Source of the DNA: an uncultured Hungatella sp.
Lineage (GTDB): Bacteria > Bacillota > Clostridia > Lachnospirales > Lachnospiraceae
Length of the DNA: 64,000 bases
Reading direction: 5' to 3'
Assembly (NCBI GenBank): GCA_910585435.1
Contig: CAJUEJ010000004.1
Coordinates: 1 to 64,000 of the forward strand
Shown: piece by piece, positions 40,278 to 47,961 of the stretch
How the letters are laid out: every line of letters begins with the position of its first letter
Numbering within the stretch: position 1 is the stretch's first letter
Position numbers and translations under genes: made by a program
The notes under the pieces: model-generated
The model's input: only the letters and a program-made list of their open reading frames with translations
Told to the model about the DNA's origin: nothing
Databases searched by the model: none

Positions 40278-40599
40278 ACAAAAGGTATTGAATTTAATCA
40301 GTTTAGCCATGAAGGCAGGAAAGACAGTCAGCGGAGAGTTTTCTACGGAAAAAGCTGTGAAATCCGGGAAAGCACGTCTGGTGGTGGTATCGGAGGAGGC
40401 GTCTGACAATACCAGGAAGATGTTTACCAATCAATGTACTTACTATCGAGTTCCCATCTGTTTCTTTGGTAGGAAAGACGAATTAGGACATTCCATGGGC
40501 AAAGAATTTCGGGCTTCTATAGCCATAATGGATGAAGGATTCGCCAGCGCATTGGTAAAACAAATGAATATTAACGGAGGTAGTAAGTATGAGAGTTAG
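40267..40599 (+). CDS. ylxQ: L7Ae-family RNA-binding protein YlxQ
   Basis: The 110-aa protein has the L7Ae fold that binds K-turns. NLISLAMKAGKTVSGEFSTE and ARLVVVSEEASDNT are conserved features; the rest continues RVPICFFGRKDELGHSMGKE. The TTG at 40267 was chosen because AAAAGGAGATGG lies upstream and the protein then begins LENRQKVLN as in relatives. It overlaps rnpM and infB by about 11 bp on each side. Confidence 0.85.
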   Translation: MENRQKVLNLISLAMKAGKTVSGEFSTEKAVKSGKARLVVVSEEASDNTRKMFTNQCTYYRVPICFFGRKDELGHSMGKEFRASIAIMDEGFASALVKQMNINGGSKYES

Positions 40600-43500
40600 T
40601 GAGCTTGCAAAGGAGCTGGGCAAAACCAGTAAAGAAGTGTTAGAAATATTACAGAAAAACGGGCATGAGGTGAAAAGCCATGCGTCCAATGTCAGTGAAG
40701 AGCAGAGCCAGCTGGTGAAAAATGCGGTAGCAGGACAGAAGACAGGTGCATCCTCTCCCACAAAGGAGAATCCTCAGGCTCCCCAGGTAAAGGAGAATAT
40801 GTCGACGAAAGAGAATACACCGGAAAAAACGGAAAAGGAAGGGGCAGCTATCACAGAGCCGCCGAAAAAGAAAATCGCAGCCGTGTACCGGCCGCAGAAT
40901 GCCCAGACCATGAAGAATATGCGTATGCAGCAGGGCAACCGTCCCCAGGGCCAGGCGCCTCAGGGAGGCCGTGACCAGAATCGTTTCCAGGGACGCCCCC
41001 AGCAGGGCAGCCGTCCCCAGGGCCAGGGTACGCCGGCCAATCAGGCAGGAGGACGTTCCCAGCAGCTACAGCCGCTGCAGTTAAACCGTGAAGGCAGCCG
41101 CCCCCAGGGCCAGCCGTCCCAGCAGACACAGGCAGGCCAGTCAGGAGTCCGTCCTCAGAACCAGGCCGGTTCCCGTCCTCAGGGGCAGGCGCCGGTTCGT
41201 CCCCAGAGTCAGCCGGCTCAGCAGGCAGGGGCAGGCCAGATGACATCCCGTCCTCAGGGCCAGATGTCTCAGCAGACACAGGCAGGGCAGGCGCCATCCC
41301 GTCCCCAGGGCCAGATGTCTCAGCAGGCAGGGGCAGGCCAGACCACAGCCCGCCCCCAGGGCCAGATGCCTCAGCAGACACAGGCAGGCCAGACGACAGC
41401 CCGTCCTCAGGGCCAGATGTCTCAGCAGACACAGGCAGGGCAGGCGACAGCCCGTCCTCAGGGCCAGGGGACTCAGGCAAATACAGACAGTCAGGCCGGC
41501 AGCCGTCCCCAGAGCCAGACCAATTTTGCAAACCGGGAAGGCGGACGCTCCCAGGGGCAGTTTGCCCAGGGAGGCCGTGACGGAAACCGTCCTCAGAATC
41601 AGGGAAACCGCGACGGAAGAACAGACAGAGGCCAGAATTATCAGGGGCGTGACGGAAGAAATCAGAATTATCAGGGAAACCGTGACGGCAGGCCGGACAG
41701 AGGCCAGGGCTACCAGGGAAGCCGTGACGGCAGGCCGGACAGAGGCCAGGGCTATCAGGGGAACCGGGATGGCAGGCCGGACAGAGGCCAGGGCTATCAG
41801 GGGAACCGGGATGGCAGGACTGATGGAAGAGGCCAGGGCTATCAGGGGAACCGGGATGGCAGGCCGGACAGAGGCCAGGGCTATCAGGGGAACCGGGATG
41901 GCAGGACTGACGGAAGAGGCCAGGGCTACCAGGGGAACCGAGACAGCAGAGGAAGCTATGAAGGCAGGGACACAAGAGGCGGCCAGGGCTATCAGGGCAG
42001 CCGTGACGGCAGGCCCCAGGGAGGCCGAGACAGCAGAGGAGGCCAGGTACAGGGAGGCCGTGACCGGCAGAGAGACAGCGCCAAATCCTTTGATACCCCC
42101 CTTGCCACCAAGCCTCAAAGCAACCGTGCCAATAAGAATGCATATAAAAATGATCGGTATGACAAGACCAAGATGACAGAGGACGGACCAAAGACCAAAG
42201 GCAAGTCCACATCCAAGCATCCGTTTATCATGCCTCAGAAGCCTGTGGAGGCAAAGGTGGAGGAGACAATCAAGGTAATCACCCTGCCGGAGGTTCTGAC
42301 GATCAAGGAACTGGCGGAAAAGATGAAGCTGCAGCCTTCCGCCATTGTAAAGAAACTGTTTTTGAAGGGCACCATCGTAACCCTGAATCAGGAAATCGAT
42401 TATGAGAAGGCAGAAGAGATTGCCATGGAGTACGACGTACTCTGCGAGAAGGAAGTAAAGGTAGATGTCATCGAGGAGCTGTTAAAGGAGGATGAGGAGG
42501 ATGAAAAGGATATGATCTCCAGGCCTCCGGTAGTCTGTGTTATGGGGCATGTGGATCATGGAAAAACCTCTCTTCTGGATGCCATCCGCCAGACCAATGT
42601 AACCTCCAGGGAGGCAGGGGGAATCACCCAGCATATCGGCGCCTATGTGGTGGAGATAAACGGACAGAAGATCACATTTCTGGATACCCCGGGCCATGAG
42701 GCCTTTACTGCCATGCGTATGAGAGGCGCCCAGTCTACAGACATCGCAGTTTTGGTGGTTGCCGCCGACGACGGCGTGATGCCTCAGACCGTGGAGGCCA
42801 TCAACCATGCAAAGGCCGCAGGCGTGGAGATTATTGTGGCTATCAACAAGATTGATAAGCCCAGCGCCAATGTGGAGCGGGTAAAACAGGAGCTGTCAGA
42901 GTATGAGCTGGTTCCGGAGGACTGGGGCGGCAGCACCATCTTCGTACCTGTGTCCGCCCACACAAAGGAAGGCATCTCCGACCTTCTGGAGATGATTATT
43001 CTGGCCTCTGAAGTGAAAGAGCTGAAGGCCAATCCCAACAGAAACGCCAGAGGCCTTGTGATCGAGGCGGAGCTGGATAAAGGAAAAGGCCCTGTGGCTA
43101 CGGTTCTGGTACAGAAGGGAACCCTTCATGTGGGAGACAATATTGCGGTGGGAGCCTGCTACGGAAAAGTCCGTGCCATGATGGATGATAAGGGACGGAG
43201 AGTGAAGGAGGCCACTCCTTCCACACCTGTAGAGATTTTAGGCTTAAACGGTGTGCCCAACGCAGGAGAAGTGTTTGTGGTAAGCGCCAGCGAGAAAGAG
43301 GCAAGAAGCTTTGCGGAGACATTTATCTCCGAAGGCAAGAATAAGCTTCTGGAAGAGACCAAGGCAAAGCTGTCACTGGATGATCTGTTCAGCCAGATTC
43401 AGGCAGGCAATGTAAAGGAGCTGCCTATCATCGTCAAGGCAGACGTGCAGGGGTCTGTGGAGGCTGTGAAGCAAAGCCTTATGAAGCTGTCCAATGAAGA

Positions 43501-44020
43501 GGTAATGGTAAAGGTGATCCACGGCGGCGTAGGTGCAATCAATGAATCCGACGTTTCCCTGGCTTCCGCATCCAATGCCATTATCATCGGATTTAATATA
43601 AGGCCGGATGTGACAGCCAAGTCCATTGCAGATCGGGAAAAAGTAGATATAAGATTGTACAGGGTGATCTATCAGGCCATCGAGGATGTGGAAGCAGCCA
43701 TGAAGGGCATGCTGGATCCGGTATTTGAGGAGAAGGTCATCGGCCACGCTATTGTGCGCCAGCTGTTTAAGGCGTCTGGCGTAGGTGTGATCGCCGGTTC
43801 CTATGTGACAGACGGCAAGTTCCAGAGAGGATGTTCTGTCCGCATTACCCGCCAGGGAGAGCAGCTCTTCGACGGAGGCCTGGCTTCCCTCAGGCGCTTT
43901 AAGGATGATGTGAAGGAGGTTGCCACCGGATACGAGTGCGGCCTTGTATTTGAGAAATTTAATGATGTGGAAGTAGATGATATGATAGAGGCTTATATTA
44001 TGGTGGAGGTTCCAAGATAG
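40589..44020 (+). CDS. infB: Translation initiation factor IF-2 with large repetitive N-terminus
   Basis: The 1143-aa protein has the IF2_N domain (MRVSELAKELGKTSKEVLEI), a Gln/Arg/Gly-rich low-complexity region (about residues 110-500), a second IF2_N-like domain (LTIKELAEKMKLQPSAIVKK) and the GTPase core with GHVDHGKTSLLDAI (about residue 653), DTPGHEAF, NKID and the C-terminal beta-barrels that bind fMet-tRNA. IF2 in relatives is about 700-950 aa; the extra length comes from two tandem-repeat blocks. Its start overlaps ylxQ and is preceded by GGAGGTAGTAAGT. Confidence 0.95.
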   Translation: MRVSELAKELGKTSKEVLEILQKNGHEVKSHASNVSEEQSQLVKNAVAGQKTGASSPTKENPQAPQVKENMSTKENTPEKTEKEGAAITEPPKKKIAAVYRPQNAQTMKNMRMQQGNRPQGQAPQGGRDQNRFQGRPQQGSRPQGQGTPANQAGGRSQQLQPLQLNREGSRPQGQPSQQTQAGQSGVRPQNQAGSRPQGQAPVRPQSQPAQQAGAGQMTSRPQGQMSQQTQAGQAPSRPQGQMSQQAGAGQTTARPQGQMPQQTQAGQTTARPQGQMSQQTQAGQATARPQGQGTQANTDSQAGSRPQSQTNFANREGGRSQGQFAQGGRDGNRPQNQGNRDGRTDRGQNYQGRDGRNQNYQGNRDGRPDRGQGYQGSRDGRPDRGQGYQGNRDGRPDRGQGYQGNRDGRTDGRGQGYQGNRDGRPDRGQGYQGNRDGRTDGRGQGYQGNRDSRGSYEGRDTRGGQGYQGSRDGRPQGGRDSRGGQVQGGRDRQRDSAKSFDTPLATKPQSNRANKNAYKNDRYDKTKMTEDGPKTKGKSTSKHPFIMPQKPVEAKVEETIKVITLPEVLTIKELAEKMKLQPSAIVKKLFLKGTIVTLNQEIDYEKAEEIAMEYDVLCEKEVKVDVIEELLKEDEEDEKDMISRPPVVCVMGHVDHGKTSLLDAIRQTNVTSREAGGITQHIGAYVVEINGQKITFLDTPGHEAFTAMRMRGAQSTDIAVLVVAADDGVMPQTVEAINHAKAAGVEIIVAINKIDKPSANVERVKQELSEYELVPEDWGGSTIFVPVSAHTKEGISDLLEMIILASEVKELKANPNRNARGLVIEAELDKGKGPVATVLVQKGTLHVGDNIAVGACYGKVRAMMDDKGRRVKEATPSTPVEILGLNGVPNAGEVFVVSASEKEARSFAETFISEGKNKLLEETKAKLSLDDLFSQIQAGNVKELPIIVKADVQGSVEAVKQSLMKLSNEEVMVKVIHGGVGAINESDVSLASASNAIIIGFNIRPDVTAKSIADREKVDIRLYRVIYQAIEDVEAAMKGMLDPVFEEKVIGHAIVRQLFKASGVGVIAGSYVTDGKFQRGCSVRITRQGEQLFDGGLASLRRFKDDVKEVATGYECGLVFEKFNDVEVDDMIEAYIMVEVPR
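41230..41480 (+). repeat. 51-bp coding repeats in infB (QGQMSQQTQAG)
   Basis: In-frame repeats of about 17 codons, with the unit RPQGQMSQQTQAGQATA and variants, five to six copies. Copies are highly similar at DNA level. Confidence 0.85.
41620..41960 (+). repeat. 42-45-bp coding repeats in infB (RDGRPDRGQGYQGN)
   Basis: Seven or more in-frame units of 14 or 15 codons (RDGRPDRGQGYQGN or RDGRTDGRGQGYQGN). The near-identity of copies suggests slippage or unequal recombination. Confidence 0.9.
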
Positions 44021-44053
44021 AGCTGCCTAAAGCCTCAACAGAAAGGAATCAAA

Positions 44054-44440
44054 GTGCGTAAAAATAGTATTAAAAATACGAGAATCAATATGGAAGTGCA
44101 GAGGGAGCTAAGCGAGATTATCCGCACGGAGGTAAAAGACCCCAGGCTTTCCTCTGCCATGACCAGCGTGGTGTCGGTGGAGGTGTCGCCGGACTTAAAA
44201 TACTGTAAGGCGTTTATCAGCGTCCTTGGAGATGAGGTAACCTGTAAGTCAGTGCAGGAAGGCTTAAACAGCGCGGTAGGTTACATCCGAAAGGAGCTGG
44301 CCAGAAGGGTAAATTTAAGAAACACGCCGGAGATCAAGTTTGTGCTGGATCAATCCATCCAGTACGGAGTTACCATGTCCAGGCTGATTGATGATGTGAC
44401 GAAAGATTTAAAACAGGATCAGGAGAACCAGGAAAATTAG
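44054..44440 (+). CDS. rbfA: Ribosome-binding factor A
   Basis: The 128-aa KH-type protein binds 16S rRNA during 30S maturation. NMEVQRELSEIIRTEVKDPR, SVEVSPDLKYCKAFISVLG and TPEIKFVLDQSIQYG are typical. The start is GTG after GAAAGGAATCAAA. Its place after infB is conserved in Firmicutes. Confidence 0.92.
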   Translation: MRKNSIKNTRINMEVQRELSEIIRTEVKDPRLSSAMTSVVSVEVSPDLKYCKAFISVLGDEVTCKSVQEGLNSAVGYIRKELARRVNLRNTPEIKFVLDQSIQYGVTMSRLIDDVTKDLKQDQENQEN

Positions 44441-44463
44441 TTTAGTATAGAAGGAGACGGTAT

Positions 44464-45405
44464 ATGACAAAGCTGGAAACTATGATTGGCCGGGCAGAAT
44501 CCATCGTGATTTTAGGTCATGTTAACCCGGACGGAGACTGTGTAGGATCCTCCCTGGCCGTCTATAATTATATTAAAGAACAGTATGATAAGAAGGTTTT
44601 AGTCTGCCTGGAAGCAGTGTCAGAGAAATTTTCTTACCTGGCTGGTTTTGAACAGATTCAAAACCAGCCAGGGCAGGAGGCGGCAGATCTGTGTATCTGT
44701 CTGGACTGCAGCAATGAGGAACGGCTGGGGGCCTTTAAGGTCTGCCTGGACGGGGCAAAGGAGAGCATATGCATTGACCATCACGTAACCAATGAAGGCT
44801 ATGCCGCGGAAAATGTGATTGACCCTTCTTCCAGCTCCACCTGCCAGGTGCTGTTTACGCAGATGGAAGACGAAAGGATCAGCAAGGCTGTGGCGGAATG
44901 CCTCTATACGGGAATCATCCATGATACGGGAGTATTCCGCCACAGCAATACTTCCGCAAAAACCATGGAGATTGCCGGAAAGCTGATGGAAAAGGGAATT
45001 GATTTTTCCACGATTATCGACGACAGCTTTTACAAAAAGACGTATCTCCAGTCCCAGATTTTAGGGAGGGCTCTTTTGGAGAGCGTATCATTTCTGGATA
45101 AACAGTGTATTTTTACGGTAGTGCGGAAAAAGGATATGGAGTTTTACGGTGTGGATAAAAGCGATCTGGAGGGAATCGTAGATCAGCTTCGCATTATAGA
45201 GGGAGTGGAGTGTGCCATTTTCATGTATGAGGTGGGGATCCATATGTATAAGGTGAGCATGCGATCCAACAAAAAGGTAGACGTCAGCAGGATTGCCGCT
45301 TATTTCGGCGGTGGCGGCCATGTGAGAGCTGCCGGCTGCACCATGTCCGGAAGCTTCTATGACGTGATCAACAACCTTTCCGGACATATTGAAAAGCAGC
45401 TGTAA
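44464..45405 (+). CDS. nrnA: DHH-DHHA1 nanoRNase / PAP phosphatase NrnA
   Basis: The 313-aa enzyme degrades short oligoribonucleotides and dephosphorylates 3'-phosphoadenosine 5'-phosphate. The DHH motifs are VNPDGDCVGSS, CLDCSN and CIDHHVTN; the C-terminal DHHA1 domain has FGGGGHVRAAGC. Mn2+ ligands are intact. The ribosome site is AGAAGGAGACGG. It sits between rbfA and truB, its usual place. Confidence 0.9.
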   Translation: MTKLETMIGRAESIVILGHVNPDGDCVGSSLAVYNYIKEQYDKKVLVCLEAVSEKFSYLAGFEQIQNQPGQEAADLCICLDCSNEERLGAFKVCLDGAKESICIDHHVTNEGYAAENVIDPSSSSTCQVLFTQMEDERISKAVAECLYTGIIHDTGVFRHSNTSAKTMEIAGKLMEKGIDFSTIIDDSFYKKTYLQSQILGRALLESVSFLDKQCIFTVVRKKDMEFYGVDKSDLEGIVDQLRIIEGVECAIFMYEVGIHMYKVSMRSNKKVDVSRIAAYFGGGGHVRAAGCTMSGSFYDVINNLSGHIEKQL

Positions 45406-45452
45406 GGGTGGACGTATGGAGATTTTACATACAAAGAAACCAGGAGAACAAA

Positions 45453-46364
45453 ATGCTTGACGGCGTACTTAACATCTATAAAGAAAAAGGTTATACCTCT
45501 CATGACGTAGTGGCAAAAATGAGGGGTATTTTAAAGCAGAAGAAAATCGGACATACAGGAACCCTTGACCCGGACGCGGAGGGGGTTCTTCCTGTGTGCC
45601 TGGGACAGGCTACCAGGCTGTGCGATATGCTGGTGGAGCATGACAAAACATATAAGGCTGTCATGCTTTTGGGGACAGAGACAGATACCCAGGACATAAG
45701 CGGCAGGATTCTGGAGGAGAAGCAGGTAAACTGCACAGAGGAACAGGCAAAGGATTGTATCGCCGGTTACATGGGAACCTACAACCAGGTGCCGCCTATG
45801 TATTCCGCCGTGAAGGTAGACGGGAAAAAGCTTTATGAGCTGGCCCGTCAGGGGAAAGAGGTGGAGCGCAAAGCAAGGCAGGTTACCATTTACCACATAG
45901 GAATTGAAGAGATAAAGCTGCCCCGTGTGGTTATGACGGTGAAGTGTTCCAAAGGCACTTATATACGGACTCTGTGCCACGATATAGGCCGGCAGCTGGG
46001 GTGCGGCGGATGTATGGAGAGCCTTACCCGGACACAGACCGGACAGTTTAAGATAGAGGACAGCATACGCCTTTCACAGCTGGAGAATATAAGGGATGAA
46101 GGGCGTCTTAAGGATTATGTGATTCCTGTGGAAGAGATGTGCAGGGCTTATGCCGCCCTGTATGTGAAGGGGGAGGCGGACAGGCTTTTGAGAAACGGGA
46201 ATCCTGTCAGGCTTGAGACCCTAGAGCAGGAAGGACTTTTGCCCTCACTGCCTGAGGATGGAACCAGGTTCAGGATGTATGGCAGCGGGATGGGGTTTTT
46301 GGGGGTTTATGAATATGAGGCAAAGAAACAGAGGCTGAAGGCATGGAAGATGTTTCTCTCATAG
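45453..46364 (+). CDS. truB: tRNA pseudouridine-55 synthase TruB
   Basis: The 303-aa protein converts U55 in tRNAs to pseudouridine. GHTGTLDPDAEGVLPV contains the catalytic Asp39; PPMYSAVKVDGKKLYELAR and KCSKGTYIRTLCHDIG are family signatures. A PUA-like C-terminal region follows. The ATG at 45453 follows CCAGGAG; the in-frame codons at 45408 lack a ribosome site. Confidence 0.92.
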   Translation: MLDGVLNIYKEKGYTSHDVVAKMRGILKQKKIGHTGTLDPDAEGVLPVCLGQATRLCDMLVEHDKTYKAVMLLGTETDTQDISGRILEEKQVNCTEEQAKDCIAGYMGTYNQVPPMYSAVKVDGKKLYELARQGKEVERKARQVTIYHIGIEEIKLPRVVMTVKCSKGTYIRTLCHDIGRQLGCGGCMESLTRTQTGQFKIEDSIRLSQLENIRDEGRLKDYVIPVEEMCRAYAALYVKGEADRLLRNGNPVRLETLEQEGLLPSLPEDGTRFRMYGSGMGFLGVYEYEAKKQRLKAWKMFLS

Positions 46365-46406
46365 CCAGAGGAAGAAAAAAGGGGAGGGGCAGGAGGTGAA
46401 AGACAG

Positions 46407-47345
46407 GTGAAATGTTTTATCGGCCAGGAGGATTTTCAGATTCAGGAGCCTACGGTGGTCACCATCGGAAAGTTTGACGGAAGGCACAGGGGACACCAGA
46501 AACTGCTGGGGGCTATGTTGAAGTGGAAGCAGGAATGGGGCTATAAGACGGCTGTCTTTACCTTTGACATGGCGCCGGCGGCCTACATCCAGGGGACGCC
46601 TCAGAAGGTGATCACCACCAACCAGGAACGGCGCAATAACATGGAGAAGATGGGGATCGATTATCTGGTGGAATACCCTTTTAAAAAGGAAGTGGCCCAC
46701 CTAAGCGCGGAGGAATTCTTAAAGGCTATTCTCCTGGGACAGATGCATGCAAAAGCCATTGTAGTTGGAACCGACTGCGGATTCGGGTATCAGAGAAAGG
46801 GAGATGCCAGGCTTCTTGAAAGGCTGAAGGAGGAGCTGGGATATGAACTGGAGGTTATTGAGAAGGAGCAGGATCCCGGGCAGCACCGGGATATCAGCAG
46901 CACCTATGTGAAGGAGGAGCTGGATCGGGGAAACATGGAGAAGGTCTGTGAGCTTTTGGGAGAGCCCTATGCCATCCACGGCTTAGTGGTTCACGGGAAC
47001 CATGTGGGAGGGCCGGTTTTAGGCTTCCCTACAGCCAACGTAATCCCTCCGCCGGAGAAATATCTGCCTCCCTTCGGGGTCTACGTGTCCCGGATCCTGG
47101 TGGATAAAACGTATTACGGCGGAATCACCAACATAGGGAAGAAGCCAACCGTGACCGGAGACAATCCTGTGGGGGTGGAGACCTTTGTGTTCGGCCTGGA
47201 TAAGAATCTGTACGGAAAGCAGATAGAAGTGCAGCTTTTGAATTTTGAGCGTCCTGAGAAAAAATTTGACTCTCTGGAGCAGCTAAAAAGCCAGCTGGAA
47301 AAGGATAAGGAATATGGCATGGCTTATCTGTCTTTTTCGCCTTGA
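46407..47345 (+). CDS. ribF: Bifunctional riboflavin kinase / FAD synthetase
   Basis: The 312-aa enzyme makes FMN and FAD. The N-terminal nucleotidyltransferase half has VTIGKFDGRHRGHQKLL, VGTDCGFGYQRKGDA and the terminal ISSTYVKEEL; the C-terminal kinase half has GGPVLGFPTANV and the TNIGKKPTV motif. Canonical sites read GxFDGxHxGH; here GKFDGRHRGH, with Arg at one loop position. The start is GTG behind GGAGGTGAAAGACA. FAD and FMN made here would serve flavoproteins such as the exported reductase. Confidence 0.92.
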   Translation: MKCFIGQEDFQIQEPTVVTIGKFDGRHRGHQKLLGAMLKWKQEWGYKTAVFTFDMAPAAYIQGTPQKVITTNQERRNNMEKMGIDYLVEYPFKKEVAHLSAEEFLKAILLGQMHAKAIVVGTDCGFGYQRKGDARLLERLKEELGYELEVIEKEQDPGQHRDISSTYVKEELDRGNMEKVCELLGEPYAIHGLVVHGNHVGGPVLGFPTANVIPPPEKYLPPFGVYVSRILVDKTYYGGITNIGKKPTVTGDNPVGVETFVFGLDKNLYGKQIEVQLLNFERPEKKFDSLEQLKSQLEKDKEYGMAYLSFSP

Positions 47346-47370
47346 CAGGTTTACATTGCTATGCTAAACT
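47342..47370 (+). promoter_or_regulatory. Promoter of rpsO
   Basis: TTGACA, 17 bp, TAAACT, with TG one base before the -10. The TTGACA uses the ribF stop codon. Confidence 0.7.
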
Positions 47371-47462
47371 GAATAAGCATAAATTTACGCCGATGCTCAG
47401 TTTCCGGATGCTCCAACCGGTTACTTGGTTTTCGGTCAGAATCATATAAGGAGGAAATCGAC

Positions 47463-47729
47463 ATGATTTCAAAGGAAAAGAAGTCTGCAATCATCGCAGA
47501 ATATGGAAGAAAGCCTGGTGACACCGGTTCACCGGAGGTTCAGATCGCTATTTTGACAGAGAGGATTACCGAGCTGACAGAGCATCTGAAGAAGAATCAG
47601 AAGGATCACCACTCCAGAAGAGGCCTTCTTAAGATGGTTGGACAGAGACGTGGTCTTCTGGACTATTTAAAGAAGACAGATCTGGAAGGCTACCGTGCTT
47701 TGATTGAAAAGTTAGGTATCAGAAAGTAG
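47463..47729 (+). CDS. rpsO: 30S ribosomal protein S15
   Basis: The 88-aa length is exact for S15. KKSAIIAEYGRKPGDTGSPE, HLKKNQKDHHSRRGLL and GQRRGLLDYLKKTD are conserved 16S rRNA contacts. The 90-nt leader (47371-47462) holds complementary AACCGG/GGTT runs that could form the S15 autoregulatory structure, which varies between bacteria. The ribosome site is AAGGAGGAAA. Confidence 0.97.
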   Translation: MISKEKKSAIIAEYGRKPGDTGSPEVQIAILTERITELTEHLKKNQKDHHSRRGLLKMVGQRRGLLDYLKKTDLEGYRALIEKLGIRK

Positions 47730-47740
47730 TAAAGTCTATA

Positions 47741-47768
47741 GGGTGGAGACATTCTCCACCCTGCTTTT
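47741..47768 (+). terminator. Rho-independent terminator after rpsO
   Basis: GGGTGGAGA, CAT loop with flanks, TCTCCACCC, then TGCTTTT. The T run is short, so read-through into pnp is likely. Confidence 0.8.
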
Positions 47769-47961
47769 CGGTTCATGAAAAGGTGACCGGAGATTACAGG
47801 CAGGGGAGTTGCTCCGAGACCGCTGAAAAGGGTATCGGCCCGGGCGGCGGGTGCATTTTTCAGTAGTTTCGGCGTCTTCTGCTGTGTGCTGTGATGGGAA
47901 AGACAAAATCACGGATTTCAGAGAATAAGAGTGAGAAAATGAAAGAATAAGGAGAATTGCC

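Noticed and set aside
41230..41960. Regular repeats resembling a CRISPR array
   Set aside because: The spacing is a multiple of three, repeats are contiguous and translate in frame within IF-2; there are no unique spacers.
40851..42212. Long open frames on the minus strand of infB (453 and 359 codons)
   Set aside because: They are antisense to tandem Gln/Gly repeats; the proteins are repetitive Pro/Cys/Leu strings with no domains or ribosome sites.
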